Source of the DNA: an uncultured Lachnospiraceae bacterium
Lineage (GTDB): Bacteria; Bacillota; Clostridia; Lachnospirales; Lachnospiraceae
Assembly: GCA_910585215.1 (NCBI GenBank)
Contig: CAJUDQ010000038.1
Location: 1 to 18,176, forward strand
Length of the DNA: 18,176 bases
Direction of reading: 5' to 3'
This document shows, in pieces, positions 7,547 through 14,915 of this stretch. The number at the start of each line of letters is the position of its first letter. Positions within the stretch are counted from its first letter, which is position 1. Both the position numbers and the translations under genes were made by a program. A model generated the notes under the pieces. It worked only from the letters and a program-made list of their open reading frames with translations, did no database searches and was not told where the DNA came from.

Positions 7547-8569
7547 ATGGCTAAAGATATGGATTGGGCAAATATCGGTTTCGGATATATGCAGACAGAC
7601 AAAAGATACGTTTCTAATTATAAAGACGGTGCGTGGGACGATGGCGTACTGACAGAAGATGCCACTGTCGTAATCAGCGAATGTGCCGGTGTACTTCAGT
7701 ATGCGCAGACAATTTTTGAAGGCTTAAAGGCATATACAACAGAGGATGGACATGTGGTAGTCTTTCGCCCTGATTTGAATGCCAAGAGAATGAAGGATTC
7801 CGCAGAAAGACTTGAAATGCCTGCATTTCCACAGGAGCGTTTTGTAGATGCAGTAGTAAAGACAGTGGCTGCAAATATTGAATATGTTCCACCATACGGT
7901 TCCGGTGCTACTCTGTATATTCGTCCTTATATGTTTGGTTCAAATCCCGTGATTGGAGTAAAGCCTGCAGATGAATATCAGTTCAGAGTATTTTGTACTC
8001 CTGTAGGTCCTTATTTTAAAGGAGGAGCAAAACCGATTGTCATCAAGGTTTCTGATTTTGACCGTGCAGCACCTCATGGAACAGGACATATCAAGGCAGG
8101 ACTTAACTATGCCATGAGTTTACATGCCATTGTAACCGCACATAAAGAAGGCTTTGCCGAAAATATGTATCTGGATGCAGCTACCAGAACAAAGGTAGAA
8201 GAAACAGGAGGCGCAAATTTCCTGTTTGTAACCAGAGATGGAAAGATTGTAACACCAAAATCAGACAGTATTCTTCCTTCCATTACGAGACGTTCTCTTG
8301 TGCATGTTGCAAAAGAATATCTTGGACTTGAAGTAGAGGAAAGAGAAGTTCTTTTTGAAGAAGTAAAAGAGTTTGCAGAATGTGGTTTATGCGGTACTGC
8401 TGCTGTTATTTCACCAGTAGGAAAAATCAATGACCATGGAAATGAAATCTGCTTCCCGAGTGGTATGGAGGATATGGGACCTGTAACGAAAAAGCTGTAT
8501 GATACACTGACAGGAATCCAGATGGGAAGAATAGAAGCTCCAAAAGGATGGATTTTAGAAATCAAATAA
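7547..8569 (+). CDS. ilvE: Branched-chain amino acid aminotransferase
   Basis: Transfers the amino group between glutamate and the branched-chain 2-oxo acids, the last step of Val, Leu and Ile synthesis and the first of their breakdown; PLP-dependent, cytosolic. 340 residues, the usual length for the fold IV, BCAT-type enzyme. The ATG at 7547 is chosen because GGAGG (7534-7538) lies 8 bases upstream; an in-frame TTG at 7532 overlaps that site and cannot be the start. Landmarks: LQYAQTIFEGLKAY (50-63), YIRPYMFGSNP (124-134), the PLP lysine, Lys183, in HIKAGLNYAMSLHA, VEETGGANFLFV (217-228), and GTAAVISPVGKI near the C-terminus. It stands alone, with its own promoter and terminator and no ilv or leu genes nearby, so it probably serves as a housekeeping aminotransferase. 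No sign of truncation. Confidence 0.95.
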   Translation: MAKDMDWANIGFGYMQTDKRYVSNYKDGAWDDGVLTEDATVVISECAGVLQYAQTIFEGLKAYTTEDGHVVVFRPDLNAKRMKDSAERLEMPAFPQERFVDAVVKTVAANIEYVPPYGSGATLYIRPYMFGSNPVIGVKPADEYQFRVFCTPVGPYFKGGAKPIVIKVSDFDRAAPHGTGHIKAGLNYAMSLHAIVTAHKEGFAENMYLDAATRTKVEETGGANFLFVTRDGKIVTPKSDSILPSITRRSLVHVAKEYLGLEVEEREVLFEEVKEFAECGLCGTAAVISPVGKINDHGNEICFPSGMEDMGPVTKKLYDTLTGIQMGRIEAPKGWILEIK

Positions 8570-8593
8570 TCGTTTCATGTAAAAATTACTTTT

Positions 8594-8651
8594 CGGGGCT
8601 GTCGCTTTAACGATTCATAAATCGTGAAGCAACAGCCCCGTTTTTATTTTT
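8594..8651 (+). terminator. Rho-independent terminator of ilvE
   Basis: CGGGGCTGT (8594-8602) pairs with ACAGCCCCG (8632-8640); an inner CGAT/ATCG stem extends it, and a T-rich run follows (8641-8651). The T run overlaps the stop codon of the convergent dihydrofolate reductase gene. The hairpin could also act on the minus strand, but the U run there is poor. Confidence 0.92.
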
Positions 8652-9132
8652 TTGTATATTGTCGAAATTCATATAGTATTCCACAATAATCAAATTTTTC
8701 ACTTTTCTGTTTCAGTTTCCATTCGATATTATCATCAAGTTTTGGAAACCACGCATCTGCTCTATACTCCTGTTGAATATAGGTGATAAATGCCTCTTTT
8801 GCATACGGAAGAAACTGATGATAAATACTCGAACCTCCTATAATATAAATACTGTCAGAGGGATATTGTCTTAATTCCTCCAGCGCCTCTTGCACACTGT
8901 GTACAATTTTTGAATCCCCTGCCTGAAAGCCTTTATCTGAAGTTAAAATAATATTTTTTCTGTTGGGAAGAGGACTGGCATTTGGAAGACTGAGCAGAGT
9001 GTTTTTTCCCATAAAGACAATTTGATGTTGTGTAAGACTTTTAAATCTCTGCATATCTTCTGGAATCTGTACTAACAATTGATTTTTGTATCCAATCGCC
9101 CAATTTTTATCTACTGCTGCTATTAATCTCAT
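8644..9132 (-). CDS. folA: Dihydrofolate reductase
   Basis: Reduces dihydrofolate to tetrahydrofolate with NADPH; cytosolic, target of trimethoprim. 162 residues, normal length. Landmarks: IAAVDKNWAIG (4-14), the substrate loop LLVQIPEDM (19-27) with the catalytic acid Asp26, VFMGKNT (39-45), RKNIILTS (58-65), YIIGGSSIY (96-104). The residue matching Trp22 of E. coli DHFR (in MPWNLPAD) is Val21 here; the position is usually Trp or another large residue, so antifolate binding could differ. The gene begins 6 bases after the hflX stop. The nearest GGAGGG is about 16 bases upstream of the ATG, inside hflX, so translation may depend on coupling with hflX. No thyA lies next to it. Confidence 0.93.
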   Translation of the reverse strand: MRLIAAVDKNWAIGYKNQLLVQIPEDMQRFKSLTQHQIVFMGKNTLLSLPNASPLPNRKNIILTSDKGFQAGDSKIVHSVQEALEELRQYPSDSIYIIGGSSIYHQFLPYAKEAFITYIQQEYRADAWFPKLDDNIEWKLKQKSEKFDYCGILYEFRQYTKK

Positions 9133-9138
9133 CGCCTG

Positions 9139-10392
9139 TTATATTTTTCCCTCCAGCTCTTTTGGAATATTTGCCTGAACAGCAATTCCCTGCTCCACAT
9201 ATTCTTCGCTGATTAACTGCCCATACTGACGTATCATCTGCAGTTTCCCCGCCTCGCTGTAAGGAAGAATCTTTTCAATAAAAATATTCTGTTCACTGAT
9301 AATTTTTTCCAACAGTTCTGTCAGTTTATCCAGTCCCTCTCTTTTCTTAATGGAACCAGCAATTGTATAATCGGCATTGATATCCTTAAAAATCTTTGTG
9401 CAATCCGGCGAAAGCTTATCCTGCTTATTGAAAAAAGTAATGACAGGCTTATCTGTTACCTGAAGATTTTTCAATGTTTCATATACAATTTCCTGATGGG
9501 AATCCATCTGCTCACTGGAAGAATCTACAATATGCAAAATAATATCCGCATATCTGGCCTCCTCAAGAGTAGAGCGAAATGCATCTATCAAATGATGCGG
9601 AAGCTTTCGGATAAATCCTACGGTATCTGTCAAAAGAATCTCCTGTCCGCTTGGAAGTTTATAGTTTCTCGTTGTCGGGTCTAAGGTGGCAAATAATTTA
9701 TCCTCCTCCAAAATTCCCGCATTTGTCAATGTATTTAAAAGCGTTGACTTTCCAGCATTGGTATATCCTACAATTGCAATAACAGGAATCGGATTTCTGC
9801 TTCTTTTTTCTCTTGCAAGATTTCTGTGGCTCTGCAAATCATTTACCTCATGTCTCAAAACAGCAATCCGGTCATTGATAACTCGTCTGTCCACCTCAAG
9901 CTTTTTTTCACCAGGTCCTCTTGTGCCGATACCGCCGCCAAGTCTTGACAATGAACTTCCAAGTCCAACAAGCCTTGCCGACCGGTATTTTAGCTGTGCA
10001 AGCTCTACCTGTATTTTTCCTTCTTTTGTAAACGCTCTTTTTGCAAAAATATCAAGAATCACCATAGTCCGGTCCATGATTTTTGTATTTAATTCTTTTT
10101 CCAGATTTTTAAGCTGCGCCGGAGAAAGCTCATCATCACAGACAATGCCTGTGGCATGAAGCAGTTCAACTGCATTTTTCAATTCCTCCAGCTTTCCACT
10201 TCCAATATAGGTGGCAGGGTGAATTTTTTCCCTATTTTGAATTAAATGTCCGACTGTCTCTGCGCCCGCAGTTTTTACAAGCTCTGCCAGCTCATCTAAA
10301 GATTCTCTGACCGACTGCTCATTATCACAGTCATTTACGGCGACTAAAACTACCTTTTCTGTCTGAGATGCTGTTTCATATATTTTTTCCAT
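9139..10392 (-). CDS. hflX: Ribosome-associated GTPase HflX
   Basis: GTPase that binds the 50S subunit, splits stalled or hibernating 70S ribosomes after stress, and in some species confers macrolide-lincosamide tolerance. 417 residues, normal length. The N-terminal HflX domain has GSGKLEEL (64-71) and DELSPAQLKNLE; the glycine-rich region GGGIGTRGPGE is at 152-162; the G domain has G1 GYTNAGKST (209-217), LFATLDPTTR (233-242), G3 DTVGFIRKLP (256-265) and G4 NKQD (322-325); the C-terminal subdomain is present. The ATG at 10392 has AGGAG about 7 bases upstream. A strong terminator just upstream separates it from yqeY, so it must have its own promoter. It leads an operon with folA. With the GTPase-endonuclease at 1150-3768, this is the second ribosome-rescue-type GTPase in the window. 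Confidence 0.96.
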   Translation of the reverse strand: MEKIYETASQTEKVVLVAVNDCDNEQSVRESLDELAELVKTAGAETVGHLIQNREKIHPATYIGSGKLEELKNAVELLHATGIVCDDELSPAQLKNLEKELNTKIMDRTMVILDIFAKRAFTKEGKIQVELAQLKYRSARLVGLGSSLSRLGGGIGTRGPGEKKLEVDRRVINDRIAVLRHEVNDLQSHRNLAREKRSRNPIPVIAIVGYTNAGKSTLLNTLTNAGILEEDKLFATLDPTTRNYKLPSGQEILLTDTVGFIRKLPHHLIDAFRSTLEEARYADIILHIVDSSSEQMDSHQEIVYETLKNLQVTDKPVITFFNKQDKLSPDCTKIFKDINADYTIAGSIKKREGLDKLTELLEKIISEQNIFIEKILPYSEAGKLQMIRQYGQLISEEYVEQGIAVQANIPKELEGKI

Positions 10393-10416
10393 TTTATTTC
10401 TCCTACTTTTTATAAT

Positions 10417-10446
10417 TTATTACTATAGTACCCCTTTAGTTTGCAA
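10417..10446 (-). promoter_or_regulatory. Candidate promoter of hflX
   Basis: A promoter is expected here because the yqeY terminator lies directly upstream. The best fit on the minus strand is TTGCAA (10441-10446), an 18-base spacer and TAATAA (10417-10422). An alternative -10 (TATAGT) overlaps the spacer. Weak match; position uncertain by several bases. Confidence 0.3.
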
Positions 10447-10451
10447 TATAA

Positions 10452-10501
10452 AAGAAAAATGGGACCTGACAAGCCGGAGAATATCCGGTCTGTCAGGTCC
10501 C
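10452..10501 (-). terminator. Rho-independent terminator of the yqeY operon
   Basis: GGGACCTGACA (10461-10471) pairs with TGTCAGGTCCC (10491-10501), with an inner CCGG/CCGG stem and a short loop. On the minus strand the stem is followed by a U-rich stretch (10452-10460). It lies 15 bases past the yqeY stop codon. Confidence 0.9.
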
Positions 10502-10516
10502 ATACTGAATTTTTTC

Positions 10517-10954
10517 TTACTTGCAAAGTTCCGCAACAACCTTGCTGATGGTTTTTCCATCCGCCTTTCCCTTCAGTTCAATCATGACTTCCTTCATAAT
10601 CTGACCTTTGTTTTTTGTTGCCACAAGCTCTGCAAACTGTGTGGTAAGAACTTCTTTAATCTCGTCCTCTGTCATCATCTTTGGAGCAAACTCACTGATT
10701 ACATCATATCGATTCTGATATTCTGTCTTTAATTCCACCCTTTCATCTGGACATGTATCAAGCTGTTCTCTTACCGTTTTTAATTCTTTCAGTATTGCCC
10801 TGTCTACCAATTCTTCCGGGACATCATCTCTTTTTCCTTCATCAATGGCAAGCTTTTTTACTGCTGATACAAGAGAAGAAAGTGTTTCCTTTCTTTCTTT
10901 ATCTCTTGCCTTCATGGCTGCTACCATTTCTTTTTGTAATACTTCTAACTTCAT
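10517..10954 (-). CDS. yqeY: GatB/YqeY-domain protein
   Basis: 145 residues, normal for the family, which resembles the C-terminal tRNA-binding domain of the GatB subunit of the tRNA amidotransferase. Function of the free protein is not firmly known; a tRNA-related role is assumed from the fold. Helical throughout: an N-terminal part with MKARDKERKETLSSLVSAVK, the DEGKRDDVPEE loop, EFAPKMMTEDEIKEVL, and the C-terminal NKGQIMKEVMIELKGKADGK followed by VVAELCK, all characteristic. The ATG at 10954 is preceded by AGAGGA with good spacing. It begins 40 bases after the disordered protein gene and probably shares its transcript; the usual partner rpsU is not seen here. Confidence 0.95.
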   Translation of the reverse strand: MKLEVLQKEMVAAMKARDKERKETLSSLVSAVKKLAIDEGKRDDVPEELVDRAILKELKTVREQLDTCPDERVELKTEYQNRYDVISEFAPKMMTEDEIKEVLTTQFAELVATKNKGQIMKEVMIELKGKADGKTISKVVAELCK

Positions 10955-10994
10955 GCTGTCCTCTTTTCCGCACCTGTGTGCAATCTCTATTCTA

Positions 10995-11582
10995 TCAGTA
11001 ATACATATCTAAATCGTCATCATCATAAGAATCATTTTCATATTCTCTTGTCCAATCAATATTTCCGCTTCGCTTTGGTCTTGTCTGATGTTTTGCAGAA
11101 CGATTATCCTTCTGCGATGCCTGTTTCTTTTTCATGGCCTTCTTTTCTTTTTCCAGACGATTCTTAATCTCTGCCTTATCTGTCTGCTGTTCCTTTGGTT
11201 TGGTATCTTTTTGAACCGGCTTTCTTCTTACTTCCTTTTCCTCATCGCTGTCTTTGTCAAAGCCCTTGTCATAGCCGCCTCTGTTGCCGTTTCCACCTTT
11301 ATAAGCCGTCTTTGGCCTGTTTTCACTGCCATTTCGGTCATTGTTATGCCTGTAATCCCCATTATTGCTATTTCGGTCATTTCCTTTTCTATAACTGCCT
11401 GTGTTTTTATTTGTTCTTTGTCTGTTATCCCCTGTGCTTTTTCTTTCACCATTTTCCTGATTATTATTTCTCGGTTTGTATTCCTTTTTTTCACCGGAAA
11501 ATGATTTTCCATCTTTTCCATAATTGTTTGTTTTTGGTCTGCTTTCTCTTCCCTGACTGCCGCCAGAATTATTTGTAGCCAC
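10995..11582 (-). CDS. Disordered, highly charged low-complexity protein
   Basis: 195 residues, unrecognised. The start is GTG at 11582, with AGGAGG 8 bases upstream. Residues 1-110 are a low-complexity region rich in Asn, Gly, Arg, Lys and Ser, with repeated short blocks such as NDRNSNNGDYRHNNDRNG; about 111-160 is a Lys/Glu-rich stretch likely to form a charged helix (IKNRLEKEKKAMKKKQ); the tail (about 174-195) is acidic and aromatic, IDWTREYENDSYDDDDLDMYY-like. No signal peptide, no membrane segment, no cysteine. Such composition suggests an RNA- or ribosome-associated disordered protein, but that is only inference. It lies upstream of yqeY and is probably co-transcribed. Its upstream DNA is interrupted by sequencing adapter 37 bases before the start, so its promoter cannot be read here. 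Confidence 0.7.
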   Translation of the reverse strand: MATNNSGGSQGRESRPKTNNYGKDGKSFSGEKKEYKPRNNNQENGERKSTGDNRQRTNKNTGSYRKGNDRNSNNGDYRHNNDRNGSENRPKTAYKGGNGNRGGYDKGFDKDSDEEKEVRRKPVQKDTKPKEQQTDKAEIKNRLEKEKKAMKKKQASQKDNRSAKHQTRPKRSGNIDWTREYENDSYDDDDLDMYY

Positions 11583-11618
11583 TTAAATTTCCTCCTGAAA
11601 AAATACATACTGTTTATT

Positions 11619-11663
11619 AGATCGGAAGAGCGTCGTGTAGGGAAAGAGTGTGTCAGTACGTGT
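11619..11663. other. Illumina TruSeq adapter contamination with i5 index
   Basis: Not genomic. Bases 11619-11651 match all 33 bases of the reverse complement of the TruSeq Read 1 primer site (it begins AGATCGGAAGAGCGTCGTGT). Bases 11652-11659 are GTCAGTAC, the reverse complement of GTACTGAC, which I recall as TruSeq HT i5 index D508. Bases 11660-11663, GTGT, match the adapter bases on the far side of the index. The P5 flow-cell part that should follow is missing, and AT-rich genome-like sequence begins at 11664. Read on the minus strand, adapter is followed directly by insert, as in a real library molecule. Confidence 0.96.
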
Positions 11664-11762
11664 GCAAAAATACTCTTTTATTTTACTATATTTTATTGGA
11701 AAATCAACTGTTTTTTGAACAAATTTTAGAATTTTTTTGAAGTTTTTTTGTCTTTTTCCATC

Positions 11763-12059
11763 TTATTCCATATCCTCAAATTCCTGTTCATCCAGCCATT
11801 CATCAAATTTATCGGATGCAATCTCAAATTCTTCATCACTTTGAATATCATCCAGCTTCGGATTTCCCTGACTGTCCTCAAAATAGCGATACAGATATAC
11901 CTCGCCTTCCTGTCCGTTGATTCCCTTTACAGGCAGCAACGCAATATAATCTTTTCCTCCGGCCTCAAAAATCGTAATCACTGTACATTCTACTTCTCCC
12001 TCGTCAAGAGAAAGAGTTACGTACATTTCATCATCCATATTATCTTCTTTTTTTCCCAT
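11763..12059 (-). CDS. DUF1292 protein (YrzB family)
   Basis: 98 residues, small and acidic, cytosolic. DUF1292 proteins are widespread in Firmicutes, often near yrvK/ruvX and yrzL; their function is unknown. The sequence shows the family's pattern: YVTLSLDEGEVECTVITIF, then DYIALLPV, EVYLYRYFED, and an acidic C-terminus (ASDKFDEWLDE). The ATG at 12059 has AAGAGG 6 bases upstream and lies 20 bases inside the end of the helicase gene. An in-frame ATG at 12038 would remove the overlap, but its ribosome site is weaker. It is the last gene of the run starting at 16712. No clear terminator follows before the adapter at 11663. Confidence 0.85.
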   Translation of the reverse strand: MGKKEDNMDDEMYVTLSLDEGEVECTVITIFEAGGKDYIALLPVKGINGQEGEVYLYRYFEDSQGNPKLDDIQSDEEFEIASDKFDEWLDEQEFEDME

Positions 12060-14091
12060 AATCTGCCTCTTTTCCTTTTTCCTCTTTTATTATTTTTATA
12101 ATTCCCTTTGACAGACAAACTTTTCCATCAAAGACCATTTCTTTCTGTGAATGTAAAAAATATGCTACTATCTTTCCCTCTGCCACACGCTTTACCACAC
12201 CCTGTCCATATTTTCTGTGCTGTATCAATGTTCCTGTACCTATCTCATCTAATGTACTCAAAAGCTCCTCTACAAATCTTGAAACGGCTGCCTCCCTGCC
12301 ATACCGTTCCCTGCAAAAACAGATGTGAAGCTCTTCCTTTGCCCTTGTCATGGCCACATAAAAGAGTCTTCTTTCCTCTTCCATATCCTCCGGCAACAAT
12401 GCCCGTTTATGAGGTGTCACAGATTCATTTGCATCAAGAATAAAGACCACTCTATACTCAAGTCCCTTTGAACTGTGCATAGTAGCAAATTCCACCCCGT
12501 CTTTTTCCTCCATCTTTCTGGTCTGCTTTTTTAATTCTTCCCCATATTTTTGAATATGCTCGAACCATTCCTTATAATTTTTAAAAGGCTTTGCCGCCTC
12601 TGCCAGTTCATCCAGAACTTCATACAATTCTTCCGGCTTCATCCGCCTGTATGCTGCGTATTCCTCTATATATTCCTCATATTTGACTGCATTTTTAATA
12701 TAATGAATTGCAGCAAATGGATTCATATTTTTAAGCATGGACAAATCATACTCGAGTTTGCTGATTTTCTCCAGTATATATCCCTTATCCTGATAAAACC
12801 TTTTTACTGTTTCCATATCTGCCTCAGGATTTTGAAAAACCTCTCTTCGAATATATCTTTTCGGTTTATTGATAATTCTTAACAAATCCGTCCGCTTCAT
12901 TTTTCTGTAATTCTTAAAATCCTGAGAAGCCTGTATATATGCAAATATATCTTTCGCAATAAAGTGCTCATAAATATTTGGAATCACATCCTTCATTCGA
13001 AACGGAATATTATACTCCATCATCTTCTCTGCAAGATTTCTTGGATTGGTATTGGTACGATACAGTACGGCAATCTCGTGATAAGAATATCCCTGCTCGA
13101 TATAATCCCGAACCTTATTTAAAATATATCTGCTTTCTTCATATACATTGGGAAATTGCAGAATCTCGGGCTGTATTCCCTGTTCATGCACCGTTTTTAT
13201 ATCTTTATCAAATCTTTTTTTATTATTTCGAATCAGCTTGTTTGCCGCTTTCACGATTTCTCCGCCAGACCGGTAATTTGTATCAAGAATTACACGCATG
13301 GCATTTGGATAATCCTTTTCAAAATTCAGCATAATTTCCGGTTTTGCACCACGAAACCGATAAATAGACTGGTCATCGTCGCCGACAATAAACAGATTAT
13401 TTTCCGGAAGCGCCAGAAGCTTAATTGTCTCATACTGCACTCTGTTAATATCCTGAAATTCGTCAATCAAAATATATTGATACCGTTCCTGCCATAATTT
13501 TAAAATATCTCTTCTTTGGCTTAAAAGTTCATAGCACATCACCAGCATGTCATCAAAATCAATCAGATTCATGCGGACTAATGTTTCATTATAACAGGTA
13601 AAAAGCTTTTTAAAAATCTGCTCTGCACAGTTCTTTGAATAATAGTGCTCCAAACGAATCATTTCGCCCTTTACTACGCTGATTTCATTTAAAATATTTG
13701 TAATAAATTCATTTTCATCGCTGATATCAAGCTCCATGTTTTCAATGATTTCCCGCAGAATTTCATACTTTTTTTCTTCACGGATAATATTTTCCGCATT
13801 ATAGTGATAAGCATACTTTAATATTTTAAAATAGATAGCATGAAAGGTTCCAAAAGCAACCGGATATCTGCTGCCTGTAATAGAAAAAAATCTTGACTGC
13901 ATTTCCAGTGCAGCCGCTTTTGTAAAGGTAATCACCAATATATTGGAAGGATTGATTCCATCTTCTTCTATCAACTTTTTTGTGCGATAGGTAATCACGG
14001 TGGTTTTTCCACTTCCAGGTCCTGCCAGCACAATACAGGGACCATTTACATGCTCTACTGCCGTTCTCTGTTCCTTATTAAATAAAGGCAT
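12040..14091 (-). CDS. UvrD/PcrA-type superfamily 1 DNA helicase
   Basis: ATP-dependent 3'-5' DNA helicase of superfamily 1A, for repair or for removing proteins from DNA. 683 residues, slightly shorter than PcrA (about 730). Motifs in order: Q motif FNKEQ (4-8), Walker A AGPGSGKTT (23-31), VITFTKAAA (motif Ia, 53-61), GTFHA (81-85), Walker B IDEFQD (209-214), motif III VGDDDQSIYRFRGA (236-249), motif IV NYRSGGEIV, motif V TMHSSKGLEY, motif VI RRLFYVAMTRAKEEL. The last 60 residues start with HRKYGQGVVKRV, resembling the small C-terminal tudor-like domain that in PcrA/UvrD binds RNA polymerase. The ATG at 14091 has AAGGAG 6 bases upstream. It sits 65 bases after traX and overlaps the DUF1292 gene by 20 bases. 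It may be a second UvrD-like helicase beside a housekeeping PcrA; this cannot be told from the window. Confidence 0.93.
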   Translation of the reverse strand: MPLFNKEQRTAVEHVNGPCIVLAGPGSGKTTVITYRTKKLIEEDGINPSNILVITFTKAAALEMQSRFFSITGSRYPVAFGTFHAIYFKILKYAYHYNAENIIREEKKYEILREIIENMELDISDENEFITNILNEISVVKGEMIRLEHYYSKNCAEQIFKKLFTCYNETLVRMNLIDFDDMLVMCYELLSQRRDILKLWQERYQYILIDEFQDINRVQYETIKLLALPENNLFIVGDDDQSIYRFRGAKPEIMLNFEKDYPNAMRVILDTNYRSGGEIVKAANKLIRNNKKRFDKDIKTVHEQGIQPEILQFPNVYEESRYILNKVRDYIEQGYSYHEIAVLYRTNTNPRNLAEKMMEYNIPFRMKDVIPNIYEHFIAKDIFAYIQASQDFKNYRKMKRTDLLRIINKPKRYIRREVFQNPEADMETVKRFYQDKGYILEKISKLEYDLSMLKNMNPFAAIHYIKNAVKYEEYIEEYAAYRRMKPEELYEVLDELAEAAKPFKNYKEWFEHIQKYGEELKKQTRKMEEKDGVEFATMHSSKGLEYRVVFILDANESVTPHKRALLPEDMEEERRLFYVAMTRAKEELHICFCRERYGREAAVSRFVEELLSTLDEIGTGTLIQHRKYGQGVVKRVAEGKIVAYFLHSQKEMVFDGKVCLSKGIIKIIKEEKGKEADYGKKRR

Positions 14092-14156
14092 TTTTCACTC
14101 CTTAGTTCCTCAAATATATTTATGTAATATTTTATTCATTTCACTTGTCAGCTCTG

Positions 14157-14906
14157 CTAAATCTGATAGATTATCCATAAGACTATTAAATGAAGAGGAT
14201 ACACTGCATAGAAAAAATATTTCAGAAAAAGATTCCATCTTTCCAACTGCAGTTTCTTCCAGATATTTCCATTCTTCTCTCCCGAATATAACAATATGAA
14301 AATTATGGAAACTATGGCATAAGCTTCTACAGGCCCCTCTATTACAAACAGGAAAGTTTCAAACAGCGCCATACAGAGAGTCGTCAAAAATTTACTTTTT
14401 GCAGTACCAAAATTTCTCCCTCTGTAAGAAAGATAAAATACATAAATTACAAGAATCCCCATCGCACCATAATCACTGCCTATACGCTCTGCCATCATCA
14501 TTCCTATCAGGCAAAATACCATTCCAAATGTCTGATTTCCACTTTTCTGATAAACCAAATCTGACAGATACATAACAAGGAGCCCCAGAAACAGAGTAAA
14601 AAACACATTGATATTCCATCGGTAAATAAGAACATGATACAGTCCAAGATTAAAGGGAATTTCAGACAGAACAGCAAACAGTCCCATTCTTGCCAGATAA
14701 CGATATATACTGCGGGTATGGAAAAATCCTTCCGTCAGCAGAAAACAGTAAATTGGAAATGCAATTCTTCCTATATATCGAAATATAAGCTCATGTGGAA
14801 AAAATACAAAACCCACATGGTCTGTTATCATCGACACGATTGCTATGATTTTTAAAGTATTTGCACTGAATCTGCATTTTTTAATTGTTCCTTTTAATTG
14901 TTCCAT
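14157..14906 (-). CDS. traX: TraX family membrane protein
   Basis: 249 residues with about seven or eight hydrophobic segments, so an integral membrane protein. The family's founder, TraX of plasmid F, acetylates pilin; chromosomal Firmicutes homologues have no known substrate and are probably membrane acyltransferases. The family signature is clear: NTLKIIAIVSMITDHVGFVF with the conserved Asp-His, then YIGRIAFPIYCFLLTEGFFHT, RYLARMGLFAVLSEIPFNL, and a YGAMGILVIY segment. The ATG at 14906 follows the GH13-like stop codon by 9 bases, and its ribosome site (AGAGGT) overlaps that stop, pointing to coupled translation. No conjugation or pilus genes are nearby, so transfer of DNA is not implied. 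Confidence 0.9.
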   Translation of the reverse strand: MEQLKGTIKKCRFSANTLKIIAIVSMITDHVGFVFFPHELIFRYIGRIAFPIYCFLLTEGFFHTRSIYRYLARMGLFAVLSEIPFNLGLYHVLIYRWNINVFFTLFLGLLVMYLSDLVYQKSGNQTFGMVFCLIGMMMAERIGSDYGAMGILVIYVFYLSYRGRNFGTAKSKFLTTLCMALFETFLFVIEGPVEAYAIVSIIFILLYSGEKNGNIWKKLQLERWNLFLKYFFYAVYPLHLIVLWIIYQI

Positions 14907-14915
14907 ATCTACCTC

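Noticed and set aside
8107..8565. Minus-strand 152-codon frame within ilvE
   Set aside because: Fully opposite a clear ilvE coding region, with no ribosome site or recognisable domain.
14157..14906. Part of a conjugative element because of TraX
   Set aside because: No relaxase, type IV secretion or pilin genes are near, and TraX homologues occur as ordinary chromosomal genes in Firmicutes.
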